Part shown: piece by piece, positions 1 to 9,079 of the stretch | Position numbering within the stretch: the stretch's first letter is position 1 | How the letters are laid out: each line of letters opens with the position of its first letter | Assembly: GCA_016715205.1 (NCBI GenBank) | Contig: JADKBC010000040.1 | Span: 1 to 13,143 of the forward strand | DNA length: 13,143 nucleotides | Direction: 5' to 3' | Origin: Holophaga sp. | GTDB lineage: Bacteria > Acidobacteriota > Holophagae > Holophagales > Holophagaceae | Made by a program: the position numbers and the translations under genes | The notes under the pieces: generated by a model | The model's input: only the letters and a program-made list of their open reading frames with translations | What the model was told of the DNA's origin: nothing | The model's database searches: none

Positions 1-532
1 AAAGGTCAGGGCCAGGGTGAAATCCAGCGACCACTCCGGCGGTACGGCTGTGCCAAGGAATATCCCCACGGCGCTGCTGATCTGCCAGATTGTCCAGAGG
101 GCCAGGCCGGCCCCCAGGAAAAACCAGTGGCCAAATTGGGTTATGCCTTTCCGGGTGTATTCGCTGATGGCGACGGCATAGGCCTCATCGGTCAGCAGGT
201 AGGCCAGGATGGTTTTCCAGCGCCGGGGCAGGTGTTCCACGTGCGGGGCGATGGAGGCACTGTACAGGGCGTGGCGCAAATTGACCACAAAGATGGTCAG
301 CACAATAACCAGGCCGGGTGTGTTTTCGTGCAGCAGTTGGGTGGTGATGAACTGCGAAGACCCGGCAAAGACAATCGCCGACATAGCCTGGGCAGGTGCC
401 TGGGCCAGGCCGGCGTTGAGAGCCAAAATGCCATAAATCATGCCAAACGGGGAAAACCCCAATCAGCAATGGCAGTTCAGCGCGCACACCGCCCCAGAAC
501 TGGCGGGCAGGGGTTGATGGGTTGTCAGACAT
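1..532 (-). CDS. azlC: AzlC family branched-chain amino acid permease (partial, one frameshift)
   Basis: Inner-membrane protein of the AzlC family, which with a small AzlD partner exports branched-chain amino acids or analogues. The start is taken as ATG 532-530 and reads MSDNPSTP. The reading frame is broken at the G run 449-452, where one extra base separates GVFP from FGMIYGIL. Skipping it gives an open frame to the window edge with family hallmarks: FAGSSQF, a stretch around VVNLRHALYSAS, and LTDEAYAV followed by hydrophobic helices. The 3' end lies outside the window, and azlD would be expected next. The gene starts 25 bp after the zinc-ribbon gene on the same strand, but a TACAAT box directly before its ATG suggests its own promoter. 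The family assignment is firm; the substrate is inferred from the family. The frameshift is probably a sequencing error. Confidence 0.88.
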
Positions 533-539
533 GCGGCCG

Positions 540-548
540 ATTGTACCA
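540..548 (-). promoter_or_regulatory. Extended -10 promoter of azlC, nearly leaderless
   Basis: On the minus strand the sequence TGGTACAAT, an extended -10 element (TG-N-TACAAT), ends 7 nt before the azlC ATG. Transcription would start at or within a base or two of the start codon. No Shine-Dalgarno sequence is visible upstream of this ATG, and no good -35 is present, as is usual for extended -10 promoters. This is a reading of the motif only. Confidence 0.45.
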
Positions 549-557
549 TGAACGCTA

Positions 558-1638
558 TCAAGGTACGACTGCGTTGAGACCTCCAAATGTGTTTACTTTG
601 AGCGTCCACTCGCTGCCAATTTCAAACTGGCTGAACTCGCTCTCGCTGCCGGGGTGATACTGGTAGTTGTTGCCATCGGAGGAGAAATCCACCTGATAGC
701 TTTCGCTCCGGCCGCCCTCGCGCTGATCTGTGCGCAGCGTCAGAATGGGCCAGACAGGATAAAGATCGCTGCCGTCGGCCTGGGCGCTGTTCACCACCTG
801 CCATTCCTGGACCGTATAATTACAGTACTGATCGTAAATTTCATACTTGCAGTCCTGCACTACTTCCCCCGCCCCATTGCCCTTGTCCACGGTGTAGGGC
901 TCGCCGCAGACTTCCACCGCACCCGGGGCTGGGCTGCTGCGGGTATCGCGCAGCTTTTCGGAGCAGGAAATGTTTTGGCATCCCCGGGCAGGCTGTCTTG
1001 CCAGTTGCTTTTGTTTGCCGGGCGATTTCCATAATTTCAATGCTGCGCTGCCAGTAAACCGACTCCACCTGGCCGCGCTTATCGGTGGTGCGGGCGCCGA
1101 GGATGGCAACTGCACCGACGATGCTGCAGCACAACAGCAGCAGGGCAATCCCGCCGGCGATCATCCAGATGGGGGTTTTGGTTTTGGCTGGGGGAACGAG
1201 CGGCGGCGGCGCGGCGGGGGCAGCCTTTTGGGTCAGGTCGCCGCCGCATTTGGGGCAGCGCTGGAGGTTAGCCGGGATTTTTGTGCTGCAGAAGGGGCAA
1301 CTCATCTCAGGCGCAGGCCCTGGCTGAAATCGCCGATGAACCTGCCCGGATTGGCGAATCTTGCCAGTCTTCAGGTCGCCACCGCACTGGATACATGTCC
1401 CGGCCCCGGCTGCATTGCGCGTGCCGCAGTAGGGACAAAAGGTGTCTGCCCCCTGTTGGGCGGCTTCCAGTTTCTTTTTGTCTTCAAGCAGTTTCTGCTC
1501 TGCCGCCAGTTCAAACGCCACTTCGGGCGGCATTGGCGAGCCGCAGCTGATGCAGGTTTTTTGCATGCCGGGGTTTTTTGTCCCGCAGCTTTTGCAAGTC
1601 CATTCCAATTCAACAAAGCCAAGTGATTTTTGGGCCAT
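558..1638 (-). CDS. Zinc-ribbon protein with one transmembrane segment (one frameshift)
   Basis: About 359 residues once a frameshift at the C run 982-985 (one extra base) is bridged. The start is ATG 1638, preceded by AGGAG with good spacing; an in-frame upstream ATG at 1689 lacks such a site. Domains: a RanBP2-like finger (W13, C15, C18, C29, C32), then two CxxC zinc ribbons (C68/C71/C82/C85 and C114/C117/C128/C131). A proline/alanine-rich linker follows, then one hydrophobic helix at about 157-181. The C-terminal domain of about 175 residues has several further cysteines and ends in GGLNAVVP. The likely topology is cytoplasmic zinc ribbons with the C-terminal domain outside the membrane. 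The N-terminal fingers suggest protein or nucleic acid binding, but I do not recognise the C-terminal domain and assign no function. The protein lies upstream of azlC on the same strand. Confidence 0.8.
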
Positions 1639-1659
1639 TATGGTCTCCTGATGGTTCTT

Positions 1660-1685
1660 AAAAATGGGTGGATAGATCTCCACCC
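1660..1685 (-). terminator. Small hairpin with T-run upstream of the zinc-ribbon gene
   Basis: Read on the minus strand, a 7-bp perfect stem GGGTGGA/TCCACCC (1679-1685 with 1666-1672, six-base loop) is followed by A and five Ts. It lies after the nucleotidyltransferase stop (1743) and only about 12 nt before the AGGAG of the zinc-ribbon gene. It may end nucleotidyltransferase transcripts or act as an attenuator in the zinc-ribbon leader. The stem is short, so confidence is moderate. Confidence 0.45.
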
Positions 1686-1742
1686 TCAACGAGCCTGGAA
1701 GATGCCTTCCTGCATTTTATTTACGGCAAAGGCCGCGCAAAG

Positions 1743-2515
1743 TTACGCCGTTTGCCAGACATCTGCCAGACATGCTCGAAAAAAGCTGTCCAGTTCATTG
1801 GTGGTTTTTGAGGGCTGTGGATGAGCGATTTCCCTGGTTTCCCAGCGTGTGAGTTCCGATTCGATAAACTGGCTGATTGGCTCGCTGCGCTGCCCGTGGG
1901 CCAATTCTTCATTGTTCCGTTTTTTTGCGATTAATTCGCGGATGGCAGTATGCAGCTCGGGTTCGGTTATCAGCCGGTCGAGCATCACATTGAAGTCGGT
2001 TGGGATAACGCCCAGATCTTTTCGATCCAGATCATCGCCAGCAGCGGGCGCAGAACATAAAAATATTTCTTAACCCAGATCGCCTCACCCTTAAGATATT
2101 CGCGGTAGTTGCCGCGCGCCATGCTTAAAAAGTGGCGCTGGCAGATGGATGGGGAGTAATATGCGCTAATAAACTGCCTGAGCTGCGAGATGATCGGATG
2201 GTTTTCATAATAAATAATGGGCGAGCCGAGCCATTCCAGCAGCGGAGGGTTCGACTTGCGCAGGAGCTGAAGAGTCTTTTTGAGGTCCCATCCATTGATA
2301 TCCAGGCTGTCATGGATTGGGATTTCAATCACATCGCGCTTCTCATCAATCGAAAGGTACCAATCAAGCGGGCGGAGGTAAATAAAACGAACATCATAGT
2401 CGCTGTCGGCAGAGGGAAAGCCCCAGGCCCGGCTGCCAGACTCGCAGGCATAAAGAATTTTGATGTTTTCCTCAGCTTCGATTTGACTCAGGTTGGAGCA
2501 AATAACTTCATGCAT
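1743..2515 (-). CDS. RlaP-type predicted nucleotidyltransferase (one frameshift)
   Basis: About 257 residues after bridging a missing base near 2017-2022, where WIEK must continue as GVIPTDF in another frame. The N-terminus carries the DNA polymerase beta-type nucleotidyltransferase signature GSRAWGF followed by DSDYDVR, with D39 and D41 as the likely metal-binding pair. The family-typical stretch from DINGWDLKK to NPPLLEWLGSP follows. This matches the predicted nucleotidyltransferase family PF10127 (RlaP), whose substrate is generally unknown; some members are linked to RNA repair loci. No RNA ligase gene is visible here. The start at 2515 is preferred over 2527 because GGAAG lies five bases upstream of it. 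A TATAAT promoter lies about 80 bp upstream. The C-terminus is charged and helical. The family call is firm, the function is not. Confidence 0.85.
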
Positions 2516-2597
2516 GTGTACTTCCATTGAATCTGGTTGTTGGATATCTGGTGTTCAAGCCGACATTCTGCCTGGTTGAAATGGCGGGCGCATGTGT

Positions 2598-2626
2598 ATT
2601 ATAACGGTGGCTTAAGTTCGGCGCAA
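2598..2626 (-). promoter_or_regulatory. Sigma70-like promoter of the nucleotidyltransferase gene
   Basis: On the minus strand there is a perfect TATAAT (2598-2603) and a partial -35, TTGCGC (2621-2626), with a 17-bp spacer. It would give a leader of roughly 75-80 nt before the start at 2515. The -10 is exact; the -35 matches four of six consensus bases. Confidence 0.5.
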
Positions 2627-2650
2627 CCAAAAATGCCAGAGATGGATTTA

Positions 2651-2659
2651 TGGTAAAAT
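2651..2659 (+). promoter_or_regulatory. Possible extended -10 promoter for the Ca2+-ATPase gene
   Basis: TGGTAAAAT on the plus strand is an extended -10 element about 290 bp upstream of the ATPase start. No convincing -35 precedes it. If it is used, the transcript leader would contain the hairpin element at 2754-2837. No better plus-strand promoter was found in 2528-2949. Confidence 0.3.
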
Positions 2660-2753
2660 TTGGATCGAGTATTTGTCCTCAAATGCTTCCCATCAACATT
2701 TTCTGGCCTGGTTAAACAGCTCGACGCTCCACCTTTCTCCTAAGGCGCCTTGT

Positions 2754-2837
2754 CAGTTCGGGATAAGAGATTTTTGGGTGTGGCTACGCCACCCAAAAAA
2801 CACCCAAAACAACCTCTTTTCGAACTAACCCGAACTG
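2754..2837 (+). repeat. Palindromic hairpin repeat, copy 1
   Basis: An 84-bp element bounded by the perfect inverted repeat CAGTTCGGG/CCCGAACTG (2754-2762 and 2829-2837). Inside are AAGAG/CTCTT arms and TTTTGGGTG (2772-2780) facing CACCCAAAA (2801-2809), with a GGCTACGCC centre. Bases 2788-2823 are identical to 5952-5987 in copy 2, and the left 27-28 bases match copy 2 except for one G. Compared with copy 2 it lacks about ten bases of the left stem. It has no coding potential and could be a small non-autonomous element or a REP-like intergenic repeat. Confidence 0.85.
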
Positions 2838-2949
2838 GCGTAATTTAGGGTGACCAACGCACTCAGCGCGCACGATTTGCTGTGCAGGTCATCCGAGTGT
2901 TCCACGCCAGCCAGGATGTTGATGAAAAAATCTATGCATAGGATGAAAA

Positions 2950-5848
2950 ATGACCGAAAAGGTATCCCCACCCGCACCAACGAAAAATTCAGGCTCTGGC
3001 TTGAAACCCACCCCCTGGCATGCATTGTCCAAGGAAGAGGTTGTTTCGAAACTAGAAACTGCCGAGCAAGGTTTGTCCGCAGAGCAGGTTACCGAACGGC
3101 TTGAGCGTTACGGTAAAAATGAGTTAAAAGAAAAACCGCGGCCTTCGTTCCTGCAGCTTGTGCTGGCGCAGTTAAATAACTTTGTTGTGATTTTGCTGAT
3201 TGTGGCTTCGCTGATTTCGGCCTTGCTGGGCGATTATGTCGAAGCCGGCGCGATTATGCTGATTGTGGTTTTGAATGCAATTTTGGGCGTCATTCAGGAA
3301 AGCCGGGCCGAAGAAGCCCTGGCAGCTTTGAAAAAGATGGCAGCCCCAGAGGCCCAGGTTCTGCGAGGCGGGCATCGGGTGGCAGTGCCTGCCAGCCAGC
3401 TTGTGCCTGGCGATGTCGTGTTTTTGGAGGCCGGCAATTACATCCCGGCCGATCTGCGGCTTGTGGATGCAGTCAACCTGAGGGTTGAGGAAGCTGCTCT
3501 GACGGGCGAATCGGTGCCGGTGCAAAAGAACGCGGCCCTGGTCCTGGATCCTGCCGCCGGCATCGGCGACCGTAAAAATTCCGTCTTTATGGGCACCGTG
3601 ATCTCCTACGGCCGCGGCCGCGGGATTGTTGTCACCACCGGCATGCAAACCCAATTGGGGCTGATTGCCGATATTCTTCAGGCGGTTGAATCAGAAGAAA
3701 CACCCCTGCAGCAGCGGCTGGATGAATTGGGCAAGGCCCTGGGCGTTGGCGCCCTGGTGGTCTGTGGTTTGGTGTTTGGCCTGGGCCTGCTGCGGACGGA
3801 TCTCTTTACCCAGGGGTTTGGGCCGGAGACCAATGCGGCGATGGTGGAAGCCTTTATGATTGCGGTCAGCCTGGCGATTGCGGCTGTGCCCGAAGGCCTG
3901 GCGGCTGTCGTCACGATCAGTCTGGCGCTGGGAATGCGCGAAATGGTGCGCCGGCACGCCCTGATCCGCCGGTTGGCTTCCGTGGAGACGCTGGGCTCTG
4001 CAACGGTAATTTGTTCCGATAAGACCGGTACCCTGACCCAGAATGTGATGACGGTTACCCGTCTTTGGGTGGATAACAAGTTGATCGAGATCACCGGCAG
4101 CGGTTATGCGCCCATTGGAGATTTTCTCCTGGATAATGCCAGGATTAAACTGGCCGATTACCCCGGCGTGGCAACTGCCCTGTGGGTTTCGGTGTTGAAC
4201 AACGACGCCCAGATCGAGCAGTCGGACGAATCTGGCGTAACTGCCTTCCGGATGGTGGGCGACCCAACCGAAGGGTCTTTGCTGGTAGCTGCGATTAAAG
4301 CCGGGATTATTCAGGACGATTTGAATGCGGCTTACCCCCGCCAGAAAGAAATTCCATTCGACTCCGCCCGCAAGCGTATGGTGACCATTCATGCAATCAA
4401 GGCGCCTGAAGCCAGCGACAGCTCACCATTTTATGACCAGACCCATCTGCAAAAACAGGTGGTTGTTGTTAAGGGCGCACCGGATGAGGTTTTACGCCTG
4501 TGCACCCATTACCAGACCCTGAAAGACGAATCCAAACCATTAGACGACCAGATGCGGAAGAGCATCCTGGCAGCCAATGATGGTCTGACCCAGAAAGCGC
4601 TGCGCGTCCTGGGCTTTGCCTTCCGGATCATCCCCGAACTGCAAGACGATTTCTCGCATGCAGAGGTTGAGAGCGAGCTTGTGTTTGTTGGCCTGGCAGG
4701 CATGATCGACCCTGAGCGCCCCGAAGTCCGTCCGGCTTTGGAAAAGGCGCGCGTCGCTGGGATCCGCACAATCATGATCACGGGCGATTATCCCAATACC
4801 GCCCGGGCCATTGCTGAGAATATCGGCCTGCTGCGCCCCGGACATCAAGTTCTGACAGGGGCTGAATTGAATGAACTGGACGAAGCTGCTTTGATTAAAG
4901 CCGTTGAAGTGACAGATGTTTTTGCCCGGGTTTCACCCGAGCATAAAATGCGGATTGTGGATGCCCTGCGCTCCAACGATGAAGTGGTGGCGATGACTGG
5001 CGATGGCGTCAATGACGCTCCGGCAATCAAGCGGGCTGATATTGGGATTGCTATGGGCATTACCGGCACCGATGTGGCCAAGGAAACGGCTGACATGGTC
5101 CTGACCGACGACAACTATGCCAGCATCGTCGATGCGGTTGAGCAGGGGCGGGTAATTTACGCCAACATTCGCAAATTCGTTTTTCTTCCTGCTTTCTTCC
5201 AATGTCGCTGAGATCCTGATCATTTTCTGGCGACAATTGCAGGTCTGCCCACCCCCTGACAGCCATTCAGCTGCTCTGGCTGAACCTGCTGACGGACGGC
5301 GCCCCTGCGCTGGCTCTGGCAATGGAAAAGGGCGACCCGGATGTGATGGAGCAAAAGCCACGGCCAAAGCGCGAATCGATTGTCAACGGCCCGATGCGCC
5401 TGGGTATTTTCATTCAGTCGATCGCCCAGACAGGTGTGACCCTGGGTGCATTCATGCTTGGCCTGTACTGGCATCTGGCAGCCAGATTCCCGCCGGTCAG
5501 AATGCCTTCCTGTACCTGCTCCAATATGATTGGCGTGGTCTGGATGTGCAAACTGCTGAGACCATGGCATTTGTCACCCCTTTCGCTGTGTGAGCTCTTC
5601 CGAGCTTATACGGTCCGTCCGAGCGCGTGTCGATATTCCGCTTGGGTGTCTTTTCGAACAAATATATGCAGTATGCGGTGGGTATTTCAATCCTATTGCT
5701 GCTGTTGGTTGTCAATCTGCCTTTCTTGCAGCCCATTTTCAACACCCATTTCCTGTCGTTGACGGAGTGGCTGGTGGTTTTGGGGCTGGCGATCCTGCCT
5801 GCTACGGCAGAGGAATTGACTAAACTGTATATTCGTTCCCGCGGCTAA
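2950..5848 (+). CDS. P-type Ca2+-transporting ATPase, PII class (C-terminal part frameshifted)
   Basis: A cation pump of the SERCA/PMR1-like class, about 966 residues after repair. The start is ATG 2950 with AGGA six bases upstream. Domains: N-terminal cation ATPase domain (about 24-95), TGES actuator loop at 185-188, M4 PEGL at 314-317, phosphorylated DKTGT at 357-361 (Asp357), nucleotide-binding KGAPDE at 508-513 and hinge TGDGVND at 683-689. The Ca2+ ligands of SERCA have equivalents: PEGL in M4, SSNVAE in M5, and NLLTD in M6. M8 holds CELF, a likely counterpart of SERCA Glu908. The frame is intact to 5187, then needs six one-base corrections near 5188, 5223-5226, 5252-5256, 5485, 5577-5580 and 5618-5620, after which it reads to TAA 5848. 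Conserved residues survive throughout, so these look like sequence errors. It is flanked by two copies of a hairpin repeat and ends in its own terminator. Ca2+ specificity is inferred; Na+ or Mn2+ cannot be excluded. Confidence 0.92.
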
Positions 5849-5858
5849 CGCTGTGCGA

Positions 5859-5899
5859 AAAGGAGATTGCAAGCCCACACAGGGCTTGCAATCTCCTTT
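5859..5899 (+). terminator. Strong intrinsic terminator after the Ca2+-ATPase gene
   Basis: A perfect 18-bp stem (5859-5876 with 5882-5899, core GGAGATTGCAAGCCC) with a five-base ACACA loop, starting 10 bp after the TAA. The descending arm ends in TTT followed by AATTTAA. Because the stem is symmetric and begins with A bases, it may also end transcription coming from the convergent kinase gene. Confidence 0.85.
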
Positions 5900-5909
5900 A
5901 ATTTAACGT

Positions 5910-5991
5910 CAGTTCGGATAAGAGATTTTTGGGTGTTTTTTGGGTGGAGTAGCCACCCAAAAAACACCCAAAACAACCTCTTTTCGAGCTA
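5910..5991 (+). repeat. Palindromic hairpin repeat, copy 2
   Basis: Same element and orientation as at 2754-2837. It contains a perfect 21-bp stem (5927-5947 with 5953-5973, made of GGGTG and T-run blocks) around a five-base AGTAG loop. Bases 5952-5987 are identical to copy 1. The outer right arm CCCGAACTG of copy 1 is missing; here the element runs into the kinase stop codon at 5989-5991. It lies between the convergent ATPase and kinase genes, so it may also affect transcript ends. Confidence 0.85.
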
Positions 5992-8797
5992 TATGCGCGG
6001 CTCGTAGAAAATATCCTGAAAGGTCAGCCGGCATTCTACACCCTGCCCGGCTGTAAAGAATACTTTGCCGCGCAGTTGGTTCTCGCCCAGGATAAAAATG
6101 TTTTGCACGCCCAGGTGTCCGTCCCGCCGGAAGTCAAAGCCTGGCGGTACGCCAACCCCGTTGTCGCTGTAGACCAGTTCGATTTCTCCACCTGCATCAC
6201 GCCGCAAATTAATTCGGATCTCGCCTTCTCCGGTTGGTTTGAAAGCATATTTAAGTGAGTTTGAAATCAGCTCATTTAATATCAGCCCGCAGGGAATGGC
6301 TGTGTCAATCAGGACAAGAGTATCATCCATTTCAGAAATAATGGCGATATTGCCGGGGGAATGTCGTAGCTTTCCTTGATAAGCGCCTGCAAATCTTGAA
6401 TATAATCTTTTAAATTGATCCGTGAGAGATCGCTGGCATCATACAATTTTTGGTGGACCAGCGCCATGGCGCGAATCCGGTTTTGGGCTTCCAAAAACTC
6501 TTTTTGTAAACGTGGATCGTTGACATACATGGCCTGCAGATCGAGCAGGGCAATGATGACCGCCATGTTGTTTTTTGTGCGGTGGTACAGTTCGCGCAGC
6601 AGGGTTTCTTTTTCTGCCAGCGATTTTCGGATTTGCGCTTCAGCTTCTTTTGCTCGCTGATATCCTGAGAGATTATCTGGATGCCGACAAGATTTCGTTT
6701 TTCATCAAACACAGTTTGATAAGTTGATCGGAACCATTTCTTCCCGACAGGCAGGTTGAATTCAGTTTCAAATACGTCTGTTTTACCGGTCTCCAGAACA
6801 TGGACCATCCTTTCAGTTACCACTGCGCCTTGTGTTGGTCCAAAAATCTCCAGAGCGGTTTTGCCAATGGCTTCGCCTAGTTTGGCATTCAGTCTTAGCC
6901 TGGAAGCCTCGTTTTGGAGAATGAGCCGGAAATTTGTGTCGAAGATCGAATTCGCAGTGCCGGAATTTTCGAAGACCATCTGATACCTGGCCTGACTTTC
7001 GCCCAGGGCGTCTTCAAACTGTTTGCGTTTCGTGATGTCGGTGACATTGGTGATTGAGTAGAGCGGTGCGCCCAGGTTATCCCGCACCAATGTGGTGCTG
7101 ACGAACCCCCAGACAATGTGACCATCGCGATGCAGATAACGCTTTTCAAACTGCAAGGTTTTACGCTCGCCGGTTAATTGGGATTGAAGACTTTTCAAGC
7201 TGATTCCGCGATCGGCTGGGTGGGTAATATCCATAAAACTCAGCTGCTCCAGCTCTTCGACCGTGTACCCCAGCATATCCGCCATCGCTGCATTGACTTT
7301 GGTCAGTTTGCCTTCCGTGGAGACCTGCAGATACCCCGAGGCGGCTTTCTCGAAGATTGTGCGGAAATTCGCCTCGCTGTTCTGGAGTGCGATTTCGGCC
7401 TGCTTTTGATCGGTGATGTCATGGGCTATCGATAGCAGGCGGGTTTGGCCGTTGACTGTCAGCAATTCACCCTGATACAGGCAGATAACCCCGTGTCCGT
7501 CTTTGGCATGCAGAGTCAGTTGCATGGGTCTCACATTGCCATGCGGATTGAGCGCCTGGGTAAGCCTCAGCCGGTCTTCGGAAAGAATCCAGCCAACCTC
7601 AATGGAGGTTTTTCCAAGCACTTCTTCTCGGGAAAAGCCCGAAATGCGCAAGAATTCATCGTTGACGTCCAGGTATTTGCCATCTTTTAGGTCGCTGATG
7701 GTGAAGAGGAGCGGCGCGTACTGAAAAGCTTTCGAGAATTTCTCCTCGCTTTCCAGAAGTTTGATTTCGGCCAACTTGCGCTCGGTGATATCCATGATCG
7801 TGGCAAGAAAGTAGAGAACGCTGCCATCGGGGTTTCGACTGCAGGAAACAAACAGCGTGGTGTAGACGACACCGCCATCTTTGCGGATAAAACGTTTGTC
7901 CAGATGGTATGTATTCCGTTTACCTGCCAGAGTCTCGTTAAACAGTTGGAGATCAGAAGCCAGATCATCCGGGTGGGTGAGTTCTGCCCAGGTCAGGAGA
8001 CGCAGCTCTGACTGGGTATAGCCAAGCATCTGGCAGAGACGGTCATTGACCTCGATCCAGCCCTTTTCAACGGATGTAGCGCTCATTCCGAAGGCGCCAA
8101 TATCGAAGTAGCCTTTGAAATCTTCGCGGCTGCGGCGCAGGTTTTCTTCGGTTTGTTTTCTTTCCGTGATGTCGGTATGGGTGCCAATTAGCCGCAGGGC
8201 TTTTCCCTCTGGAGAGCGCTGGATGGCCTGACCTTTGCCCAATATCCAGTGCCAGGTCCCATCCTGGCTTAACATTCTGAATTCGACTTCGAAGCGCTCA
8301 ATTCGGTTGTCGATGCAGTCCTGGTTGGACTGAAGTATTTTCTGACGATCATCCGGGTGGACGAGTTCAAGCCAGGTGCTTAAATGGGCGGGCAAAACGC
8401 CCTCAGGATAGCCAAGCATTGTAAAATAGGTTGGACTATTAAAAGATAGGTTGGTTTGGAGGTCCGAATCCCAAACACCAATGCTTGAGGCCGCCATGGC
8501 CCATTCGCTGCGCTCGTTGGATCGGATCAGTTCGGCTTGCTCGCCGTTTTTGGCCCGCAAGCGACTGGTAAATTCCCCCTGATTGGCTGTTGCCAGAATC
8601 TTTTGGGCGACTGCCGTCAGATCTTCTGGGTGAACAAAATCGCTGAGGGGCTTGCTGCGCAGCTCTGCCTGGGTGTACCCGAGGATTTTCTGCCAGGCAG
8701 GGTTGCTCGCCATAAAACATCCATCCTGGCTCAAAATACATCCAGGATCTGGGATGATTTCAAAGAACTGTGTGGACAGGTGCATCTTAGATTTCAT
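5989..8797 (-). CDS. Sensor histidine kinase with six PAS modules, HisKA_2 type (two frameshifts)
   Basis: About 936 residues after adding one base near 6648-6651 and one near 6352-6354. The start is ATG 8797 with AGGA upstream. Six PAS modules lie at about 8-85, 97-216, 225-344, 350-466, 470-592 and 600-716; most end in a PAC-type DIT(E/D/K)(R/Q)K motif. The first one is cut short before its PAC end. The dimerisation region has the HisKA_2 pattern LLRELYHRTKNN, with the phospho-acceptor His encoded at 6582-6584. The ATP-binding domain has the N box NELISNSLKYAF and the G1 box DNGVGVPPG. No transmembrane segment or signal peptide is seen, so it is probably a soluble cytoplasmic sensor. The ligand is unknown; PAS domains often bind haem, flavin or small molecules. 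No response regulator is adjacent, so the partner is elsewhere. Confidence 0.9.
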
Positions 8798-9048
8798 ATT
8801 TTTTCCTAAAAGTAAAATGAAGACAGTTTGGTCAGAAGGGTGCGTATGCGGTGATTGGCTAGAGCCTTACTCGCAAGAAACGTCACCTGACCAGGGTTTG
8901 CTACCAATATAGATTTTTTCGTTGTAAGCTCGTTGGGGGTACGGGGAGAATATGGAAATGGGATGACTCGCTTTTGAGGATATCATCGCTTTGGGTGAAC
9001 GTCAAGAACGATTAGGTGATTGGGTGAGGGAAGTAAATCGAATATTTG

Positions 9049-9067
9049 GTTTTGTAATGACCAAAAC
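9049..9067. promoter_or_regulatory. Small inverted repeat over the SWIM promoter -35 region
   Basis: GTTTTG (9049-9054) and CAAAAC (9062-9067) form a 6-bp inverted repeat with a seven-base spacer. It covers the position where a -35 would lie for the TACAAT at 9080-9085. It may be an operator, but an AT-rich repeat this short can occur by chance. Confidence 0.25.
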
Positions 9068-9079
9068 TTTATTTTTGGA

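Larger units (their letters stand above)
2528..2949. other. Intergenic region between divergent genes
   Basis: These 422 bases separate the minus-strand nucleotidyltransferase from the plus-strand ATPase. They hold the putative promoters described separately, a 10-bp palindrome AAGGCGCCTT (2742-2751) and the 84-bp hairpin element (2754-2837). The last 110 bases before the ATPase start contain no gene I can support; the short open frames there have no recognisable content. Confidence 0.7.

Noticed and set aside
127..657. Plus-strand open frame spanning azlC and the zinc-ribbon 3' end
   Set aside because: It covers the opposite strand of two recognised genes and the junction between them, and has no family signal.
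970..1626. Long plus-strand open frame (218 codons) opposite the zinc-ribbon gene
   Set aside because: It is antisense to a protein with clear zinc-ribbon motifs and a good ribosome-binding site; its own translation has no recognisable content.
1743..2515. Nucleotidyltransferase as the antitoxin of an MNT/HEPN toxin-antitoxin pair
   Set aside because: The protein is of the larger RlaP type and no HEPN-like partner gene is adjacent; the neighbouring zinc-ribbon gene does not fit.
2576..2602. Plus-strand promoter TTGAAA with TATTAT
   Set aside because: The spacer is only 15 bp, and the same bases form a better minus-strand TATAAT promoter.
3691..4392. Minus-strand open frame (233 codons) inside the Ca2+-ATPase
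   Set aside because: The plus strand encodes the DKTGT and PEGL motifs over the same bases, so this frame is a shadow.
2950..5848. Ca2+-ATPase as a true pseudogene
   Set aside because: All catalytic and ion-binding motifs survive, and the breaks are single-base indels of the kind seen in nearly every gene here.
2754..5991. Hairpin repeats as a CRISPR array
   Set aside because: Only two copies 3 kb apart, each an isolated palindrome, with no spacers and no cas genes.
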